Assembly (NCBI GenBank): GCA_022759345.1
Contig: JAEMPK010000124.1
Coordinates: 1,672-12,923, forward strand
Source of the DNA: Pyrobaculum sp.
GTDB lineage: Archaea > Thermoproteota > Thermoprotei > Thermoproteales > Thermoproteaceae
Length of the DNA: 11,252 nucleotides
Direction: 5' to 3'
Shown: positions 5,466 through 11,252 of the stretch, piece by piece
Layout: every line of letters begins with the position of its first letter
Position numbering within the stretch: position 1 is the stretch's first letter
Notes under the pieces: generated by a model
What the model was told of the DNA's origin: nothing
The model's input: only the letters and a program-made list of their open reading frames with translations
Database searches by the model: none
Program-made: the position numbers and the translations under genes

Positions 5466-8400
5466 ATGGTAGATCTTCTCCCACTGCCAATTCTCACAAG
5501 CCCCAAAGATGGGGAGTTCCCCTCTCGGGATGACCGGTGGGCCCTTGTGGAGAGGTTTATCAGAGATAAGGGCCTTGCGAACCACCAGATCAAGTCTTTT
5601 AACGACTTCCTAGAGAAGAAGTTGCCTAAGATAGTGGAGGAGTTTAAAGTCGTTGAGACAGAGATCAAAGGTCTCAAAATCGTATTGGAGCGACTGGAGG
5701 TTGGGTGGCCGAGGATTAAGGAGAGCGACGGCTCCGAGTCTTTGATATATCCGATGGAGGCTAGGCTACGCAACGCCACCTACTCAGCCCCGTTGTACCT
5801 CACCGCCACTCTCTACGTAGACGACGAGCCGTACGTCACCGAGAGCTTCTATATTGGAGAATTGCCCATAATGGTTAAGTCTAAGAGGTGTAACTTGACC
5901 CGGCTGAAGCCCAGTGAATACGTCAAGAGGTTTGAAGATATGCAGGACTTCGGCGGCTACTTCATAATCAACGGCAGCGAGCGCGTGATTATTTCGCAGG
6001 AGGATTTAGTGGCTGACAGGCCCATCTACGACAAGGGCGACAAGCCGTCGGCCAAATACCTAGCCAAGACCATCTCCACGGGCATAGGCTACAGAAGCAC
6101 GCTTACTGTGGAGCTGAGCAGAGACGGCGTGATATACGCCACGCTTTCGGCCATGCCTGTGAAGATACCCTTCCCCATATATATGAAGGCGCTTGGCCTG
6201 GAGACAGACGAAGACGTGGTTAAGGCGGTGTCGGACGATCCGGAGATTCAGAAGGAGCTTCTGCCCTCTCTCATCGCCGCCAACCAAATCGCAATAACTA
6301 GAGAAGATGCGTTGGACTACATAGGCGGCAAGGTGGCGGTGGGCCAGCCTAAGCCTATTAGGATTGAGCGGGCTCTCCAGCTGTTGGATAGGTACTTCCT
6401 GCCGCATCTAGGCACCACGGTTCCCGACGAGAAGAGGCAACAGGAGATTAGGCTTAAGAAGGCGCTCATGTTGGGCCAGATAGTTAAGGGGCTTGTGGAG
6501 CTTCAGCTGGGCAGGAGGAAGCCTGACGACAAGGACCACGTGGCTAACAAGAGGGTTAGGCTAGTCGGCGACTTGATGACTCAGCTCTTCCGCACAGTCT
6601 TTAAACAGTTTCTACAGGAGCTTAAGAGCCAGCTGGAGAAGTACTACGCCCGTGGCCGAATTCCACATATCCAGACTATCGTGAGGCCTGACATAATCAC
6701 GGAGCGCGTGAGACAGGCGCTGGCCACGGGCAACTGGGTCGGCGGCAAGACCGGCGTGTCGCAGATACTCGACCGCACCAACTATCTGTCCACCTTGAGT
6801 TATCTACGACGCGTCGTCTCGTCGCTTTCAAGGACACAACCGCATTTCGAGGCCCGTGACCTCCACCCGACGCAGTGGGGCAGGCTCTGCGCGGTGGAGA
6901 CGCCGGAGGGTCAGAACGTGGGTCTTGTGAAGAATTTGGCCCTTCTCGCCGAGATTACCACCGGCGTAGACGAGGAAGATGTGGAGCAACTGCTTCTAAA
7001 TCTCGGCGTGGTGCCGGTTCTTAAGGCTAGGGAGGAGGGTGTGGGCGGCGCCGAGGTTTATCTCAACGGGAGGCTCATAGGCATACATCCCAATCCCGAG
7101 GAGTTGGTAAAGGCTGTCAGAGGCTTGAGGAGGCAGGGGAAGATCAGCGATGAGATAAACATCGCGTTGTTAAACGGATCTATCTATGTCAACTGCGACG
7201 GTGGCCGTATTAGAAGACCTCTTCTCGTTGTTGAAGACGGGAAGCTTAAGTTGACCAAGGAAATTGTGGAAAAAGTTAAAAGAGGCGACTTGACGTGGGA
7301 TGACTTAGTGAAGATGGGGGTCGTGGAGTACCTAGACGCAGACGAGGAGGAGAACGCCCACATCGCCGTGGATCCCACCGGCGACTTGAGCGGCTACACC
7401 CATGTGGAGATCATACCGTCCTCCATACTTGGGGCCATTGCGTCGATAATTCCATATCTTGAACACAACCAGTCGCCGCGTAATCAATACGAGGCGGCGA
7501 TGGCGAAGCAGTCTCTCGGCCTGCCTCAGTCTAACTTCCTCTACAAGCTGGACTCCCGCGGCCATATGCTCTACTACCCAGAGAGGCCGATTGTGACGAC
7601 GCGGGGTCTGGAGCTGGTGGGCTACTCCAAGAGGCCGGCGGGTCAAAACGCCGTGGTTGCCCTCTTGACCTACACCGGCTACAACATAGAAGATGCTGTT
7701 ATCTTAAACAAGGCCTCTGTGGAGCGTGGTATGTTTAGGAGCGTGTTTTATCGTACTTACGAGACAGAGGAGCAGAAGTATCCGGGCGGCGAGGAGGATA
7801 GGATTGAGATACCTGATAGCTCTGTGAAGGGGTATAGGGGGCCTGAGGCCTATAGTCACCTTGATGAAGATGGCATTGCGCCGCCTGAGGTCTATGTGAG
7901 CAGTAACGAAGTTATTATTGGCAAGACTTCGCCGCCGAGGTTCTACACGACGCTTGAGGCCGAGCGTATCTTAAAAGAGAGGAGAGACGCCTCAGTCGCC
8001 GTGAGACGCGGTGAGAAGGGGATTGTGGATAGAGTCATCATCACAGAGTCGCCGGAGGGCAACAGGTTGGTTAAGGTGAGGCTGAGAGAGCTGAGGATTC
8101 CGGAGCTCGGCGATAAGTTCGCGTCGCGTCACGGCCAGAAGGGCGTTGTGGGCATGTTGTTGAGACAGGAGGACATGCCGTTTACTGAGGAGGGCATCGT
8201 GCCGGACATAATAGTGAATCCACACGCCCTGCCGTCTCGTATGACTGTGGCACAACTGCTCGAGAGCATGGCAGGAAAGGTGGGGGCCTCCACAGGTCAG
8301 CTGGTGGATGCCACACCCTTTGAGGGCGTCAAGGAGGAGGACCTACGGCGGCTTCTTCTCAAGCTTGGCTATAAGTGGGACGGGAAGGAGGTCATGTACA

Positions 8401-8849
8401 GCGGCATGACCGGCGAGAGACTTGTGGCAGATATCTTTATAGGGGTTGTATACTATCAGAAGCTTCACCACATGGTGGCCGATAAGATACACGCCAGGGC
8501 TAGAGGCCCAGTGCAAATACTCACCAGGCAACCCACTGAGGGGCGTTCGCGCGAGGGAGGGCTGAGGCTTGGCGAGATGGAGAGAGACGTATTGATTGCA
8601 CACGGCGCCTCTGCCCTGCTGTACGAGAGGATGGTGGAGTCGAGCGATAAGTATGTGATGTACGTCTGCGAGCTCTGTGGCTTGCCTGCTTATCTAGACG
8701 CAAAGACGAACAGGCCGAAGTGTCCTATACACGGAGACGCGGGACAATTCGCAAAGGTGGTTGTGCCCTATGCGTTTAAACTGCTTCTTCAGGAGCTTAT
8801 AGCATTGGGTATATACCCCAAGCTGGAGCTGTCTGAGGTTTTGGATTAA
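5466..8849 (+). CDS. rpoB: DNA-directed RNA polymerase subunit B (Rpo2), 1127 aa, unsplit
   Basis: Second-largest catalytic subunit of archaeal RNA polymerase, homologue of Rpb2 and bacterial beta, here as one chain rather than the split B'/B'' of many euryarchaea. Landmarks in order: the protrusion/lobe region; the fork region with SRTQPHFEARDLHPTQWGRL followed by CAVETPEGQNVG; the GYNIEDAVILN motif with Glu742-Asp743 near the active centre; the hybrid-binding GDKFASRHGQKG (882-893) followed by MPFTEEGIVPDIIVNPHALP; and the C-terminal clamp zinc element. The zinc element reads Cys1068-x2-Cys1071 and Cys1086-x2-His1089, so the fourth ligand appears to be His where yeast Rpb2 has Cys. The C-terminus (YAFKLLLQELIALGIYPKL) is the usual anchor region. 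Length and motifs are complete. The start fits a leaderless transcript, and rpoA1 follows after 29 bases. Confidence 0.98.
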   Translation: MVDLLPLPILTSPKDGEFPSRDDRWALVERFIRDKGLANHQIKSFNDFLEKKLPKIVEEFKVVETEIKGLKIVLERLEVGWPRIKESDGSESLIYPMEARLRNATYSAPLYLTATLYVDDEPYVTESFYIGELPIMVKSKRCNLTRLKPSEYVKRFEDMQDFGGYFIINGSERVIISQEDLVADRPIYDKGDKPSAKYLAKTISTGIGYRSTLTVELSRDGVIYATLSAMPVKIPFPIYMKALGLETDEDVVKAVSDDPEIQKELLPSLIAANQIAITREDALDYIGGKVAVGQPKPIRIERALQLLDRYFLPHLGTTVPDEKRQQEIRLKKALMLGQIVKGLVELQLGRRKPDDKDHVANKRVRLVGDLMTQLFRTVFKQFLQELKSQLEKYYARGRIPHIQTIVRPDIITERVRQALATGNWVGGKTGVSQILDRTNYLSTLSYLRRVVSSLSRTQPHFEARDLHPTQWGRLCAVETPEGQNVGLVKNLALLAEITTGVDEEDVEQLLLNLGVVPVLKAREEGVGGAEVYLNGRLIGIHPNPEELVKAVRGLRRQGKISDEINIALLNGSIYVNCDGGRIRRPLLVVEDGKLKLTKEIVEKVKRGDLTWDDLVKMGVVEYLDADEEENAHIAVDPTGDLSGYTHVEIIPSSILGAIASIIPYLEHNQSPRNQYEAAMAKQSLGLPQSNFLYKLDSRGHMLYYPERPIVTTRGLELVGYSKRPAGQNAVVALLTYTGYNIEDAVILNKASVERGMFRSVFYRTYETEEQKYPGGEEDRIEIPDSSVKGYRGPEAYSHLDEDGIAPPEVYVSSNEVIIGKTSPPRFYTTLEAERILKERRDASVAVRRGEKGIVDRVIITESPEGNRLVKVRLRELRIPELGDKFASRHGQKGVVGMLLRQEDMPFTEEGIVPDIIVNPHALPSRMTVAQLLESMAGKVGASTGQLVDATPFEGVKEEDLRRLLLKLGYKWDGKEVMYSGMTGERLVADIFIGVVYYQKLHHMVADKIHARARGPVQILTRQPTEGRSREGGLRLGEMERDVLIAHGASALLYERMVESSDKYVMYVCELCGLPAYLDAKTNRPKCPIHGDAGQFAKVVVPYAFKLLLQELIALGIYPKLELSEVLD

Positions 8850-8850
8850 A

Positions 8851-8863
8851 CTTTATATATATA
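8851..8863 (+). promoter_or_regulatory. TATA box of rpoA1
   Basis: CTTTATATATATA starts two bases after the rpoB stop and is centred about 23 bases before GTG 8879. It is one of the strongest box A matches in the window and predicts a leaderless rpoA1 mRNA. Confidence 0.65.
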
Positions 8864-8878
8864 CCCGTATCTAACGCC

Positions 8879-11252
8879 GTGTCGTTAAGGGAGGAACTTG
8901 ATACTGTCCCCCGAAAGGTTGTGAAATCTATCAAGTTCGGTGTCCTCAGTCCAGAGATTATTAGGAAGTACTCCGTGATGGAGGTCACAACCTCTGAAGT
9001 TTACGACGAGGGAGGCCTCCCCGTGAGAGGCGGTATTGCGGACCGTAGGCTCGGCGTCGCTGAACCTGGTGCTCGGTGTGAAACTTGCGGCCAGACGCAT
9101 GACGTGTGTCCAGGTCATTTTGGCCACATCGAGTTGGTTAAGCCTGTCGTACATGTGGAGTTCGCCCGGATTATTTACGACGTGTTGAGGGCCACATGTC
9201 CTAATTGCGGCCGAATCATGTTGAAAGACGAGGAGATCAAGCGGTATAGAGAGAGACTTACGAGGCTTAAGGGGCGGTGGAGGCTCCTCGCCATGAATCT
9301 CCACGAGAAAATCCGTAAAAAAGCCTCCGAGAGGATGACTTGTCCGCATTGTGGATACAAGAGGAATAAGATAAGGTTTGAGAGACCTTACTACTTCTAC
9401 GAGGAGACTGAAAGCGGCGCCTTGGTGAAGCTTGACCCGGAGGTGTTGAGAGATAGGTTGGCTAAAGTGCCGGGGGAGGATTTAGAGCTTTTGGGCTTTA
9501 ATCCGTCTCTCGCTAGGCCTGAGTGGGCTATATTGAAGGTTCTGCCTGTGCCGCCGCCTCACGTCAGGCCATCTATACAGCTTGAAACTGGCATAAGGTC
9601 TGAGGACGACCTCACTCACAAACTTGTCGATATTATCCGTATGAATGAGAAGTTGAAAATAGCTATTGAAACCGGCGCCCCGACTAATGTCGTTGATAAC
9701 TTGTGGGATTTATTACAGTACCATGTCGCCACCTACTTCGACAACGAGCTCCCCGGTATTCCTGTGGCTAAGCACAGAGGGGGAAGGCCACTTAAGGGCA
9801 TTGCTCAGAGGCTTAAGGGGAAGGAGGGGAGGTTTAGAGGGTCTCTTTCTGGTAAGCGTGTAAACTTCTCTGCGCGCACCGTAGTTAGTCCAGATCCCCA
9901 TATAAGCATCAACGAGGTAGGTGTTCCAGTGGACATAGCCAAAGTGTTGACAGTGCCGGAAAGAGTAACGACGTGGAATGTAGATGTTTTACGTGAATAC
10001 GTCATAAGAGGGCCGGAGACTTGGCCCGGCGCCAACTACGTCGTGACGCCGGAGGGCAGAAGAATAGATCTGCGCTACGTGAAAGATAGGAAGGCGCTGG
10101 CAGACAGGCTTGCGCCTGGCTGGATCGTAGAGAGACATCTGCGAGATGGCGACATTGTGTTGTTTAACCGTCAACCGAGTCTCCACAGAGTTTCTATGAT
10201 GGGGCATCTCGTCAAGGTGTTGCCAGGGAGGACGTTTAGACTTCACCTAGCAGTCTGTCCGCCTTACAACGCAGACTTCGACGGTGACGAGATGAACCTC
10301 CACGTGCCTCAGACAGAGGAGGCGCGGGCCGAGGCCCGCACCTTGATGCTTGTGGAGAAGCACATAATTACGCCGCGTTACGGCGGCGCCATAATAGGCG
10401 CGCGGCAGGACTACATCATAGGCGCCTACCTCCTCTCCCGGAAAGACACTTTCCTCACCAAGAAGGAGGTGGCCTTTCTGCTGGGGGCCGGAAAGTCTGC
10501 AGAGGACCCGCCGGAGCCTGCTATTCTGCATCCAGTAGAGCTGTGGACCGGCAAGCAGATTATTTCACATTTCTTGCCAAAGGATCTCAACTGGGTTCAG
10601 CCGACGGCGTTTAAGAGCAAATGTCAAGATGCGTATAAGTGCTTCGGCGATGAGTGGATCATAGTGATAAACGGCAACCTCGTAAAGGGAGTGCTGGACA
10701 AGAAGTCTATAGGCGCCGAGCAGGTGGATTCCCTCTGGCATAGAATCGCCCGTGACTACCCGCCGGAGGTGGCTAGACAGTGGCTCGACTCCTCTCTAAG
10801 GCTGTTTCTCAGGTTCCTGGACCTCAGAGGATTCACCTTCGGCATGGACTCTGTGTATCTGCCGCCTGAGGCTTACAGCGAGTTGGACAAGTTGATAGAG
10901 GAGAGTTTAAAGAAGGTAGACGAGTTGATCGCAGAGTTTAGAGAGGGCCGTCTTGAGGCCATGCCCGGTTTCACAGTGGAGGAGACCTTTGAAAATAAAG
11001 TTACCGAGATATTGTCTAGAGTGCGTGAAGATGCGGCAACTGTGGTGGAGAGATACGTACGCAAAGACGCCGAAGGTTATGTCATGGCTAAGACCGGCGC
11101 CCGGGGCAGTATTGTGAATATAGTCCAGATGGTGGCGACGCTAGGTCAGCAGACTATAAGAGGCGAGCGTATTAGACGTGGCTATAGGACTCGCACTCTG
11201 CCGCACTTCCCCGTAGGCGACATAGGCCCCTATGCTGGCGGCTTCGTGCGGA
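8879..11252 (+). CDS. rpoA1: DNA-directed RNA polymerase subunit A' (Rpo1N), 5' part, cut by the right edge
   Basis: N-terminal part of the largest subunit, homologue of Rpb1 and bacterial beta'. 791 codons are visible and open to the window end. The GTG start gives the expected N-terminus, with VKSIKFGVLSPEIIRKYSV at 14-32. Two clamp zinc sites are seen: Cys67-x2-Cys70 with Cys77-x2-His80 (the CPGHFGH motif), and Cys107-x2-Cys110 with Cys155-x2-Cys158. The KRVNFSARTVVSPDP segment and FNRQPSLHR precede the catalytic loop NADFDGDE, where Asp466, Asp468 and Asp470 hold the active-site magnesium. A funnel-region segment (KTGARGSIVNIVQM) follows near the end, and the window stops just before the bridge helix. 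In archaea the rest of the largest subunit is normally encoded by rpoA2 just downstream; that is outside the window. Confidence 0.98.
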   Translation, partial: MSLREELDTVPRKVVKSIKFGVLSPEIIRKYSVMEVTTSEVYDEGGLPVRGGIADRRLGVAEPGARCETCGQTHDVCPGHFGHIELVKPVVHVEFARIIYDVLRATCPNCGRIMLKDEEIKRYRERLTRLKGRWRLLAMNLHEKIRKKASERMTCPHCGYKRNKIRFERPYYFYEETESGALVKLDPEVLRDRLAKVPGEDLELLGFNPSLARPEWAILKVLPVPPPHVRPSIQLETGIRSEDDLTHKLVDIIRMNEKLKIAIETGAPTNVVDNLWDLLQYHVATYFDNELPGIPVAKHRGGRPLKGIAQRLKGKEGRFRGSLSGKRVNFSARTVVSPDPHISINEVGVPVDIAKVLTVPERVTTWNVDVLREYVIRGPETWPGANYVVTPEGRRIDLRYVKDRKALADRLAPGWIVERHLRDGDIVLFNRQPSLHRVSMMGHLVKVLPGRTFRLHLAVCPPYNADFDGDEMNLHVPQTEEARAEARTLMLVEKHIITPRYGGAIIGARQDYIIGAYLLSRKDTFLTKKEVAFLLGAGKSAEDPPEPAILHPVELWTGKQIISHFLPKDLNWVQPTAFKSKCQDAYKCFGDEWIIVINGNLVKGVLDKKSIGAEQVDSLWHRIARDYPPEVARQWLDSSLRLFLRFLDLRGFTFGMDSVYLPPEAYSELDKLIEESLKKVDELIAEFREGRLEAMPGFTVEETFENKVTEILSRVREDAATVVERYVRKDAEGYVMAKTGARGSIVNIVQMVATLGQQTIRGERIRRGYRTRTLPHFPVGDIGPYAGGFVR

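Noticed and set aside
8885..9349. Antisense open frame of 154 codons opposite the start of rpoA1
   Set aside because: It lies wholly against a highly conserved coding region, has no promoter or recognisable motif and is explained by the codon bias of rpoA1.

Overview
The window reads as the chromosome of a hyperthermophilic crenarchaeon of the Thermoproteales, most likely Pyrobaculum or a close relative. Three things point there: archaeal RNA polymerase genes in the order rpoH-rpoB-rpoA1 with an unsplit B subunit; TATA-like boxes about 25 bases before the start codons, as expected for leaderless mRNAs; and dense gene packing with 4-base overlaps. The genus is inferred from overall protein character and gene style; no database search was possible.

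Layout. Positions 5197-11252 (plus strand) hold the RNA polymerase genes: rpoH (Rpo5, 75 aa), rpoB (Rpo2, 1127 aa) and the first 791 codons of rpoA1 (Rpo1N), which runs off the right edge just after the catalytic Asp triad and funnel region. Everything from 5101 down to 1 is on the minus strand: a 176-aa membrane-anchored protein of unknown function, a CstA-family transporter (587 aa), and a tight operon that leaves the window at its left edge.

That operon is the most unusual part. In transcription order it encodes a small protein (82 aa), an ArsA/Get3-type ATPase (334 aa), a second ArsA/Get3-type ATPase (326 aa), a second small protein (86 aa) related to the first, and the start of an unrecognised protein (81 codons visible). 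The first three junctions are ATGA stop/start overlaps and the last is an 11-base overlap, so the genes are almost certainly co-expressed and translationally coupled. The first ATPase keeps the usual switch residues. The second keeps the P-loop but has lost the switch I Asp and the switch II Gly-His, so the two may form a heterodimer with one weak or dead hydrolysis site. Neither ATPase has any cysteine, which excludes the Get3 zinc motif and the ArsA metalloid site.

The 95-base divergent spacer between the 176-aa gene and rpoH carries two outward promoters and a perfect 8-bp-arm palindrome placed almost exactly midway between the two start codons, a plausible shared operator or architectural site. 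No RNA genes, insertion sequences, CRISPR arrays or gene-free stretches above 300 bases were seen.
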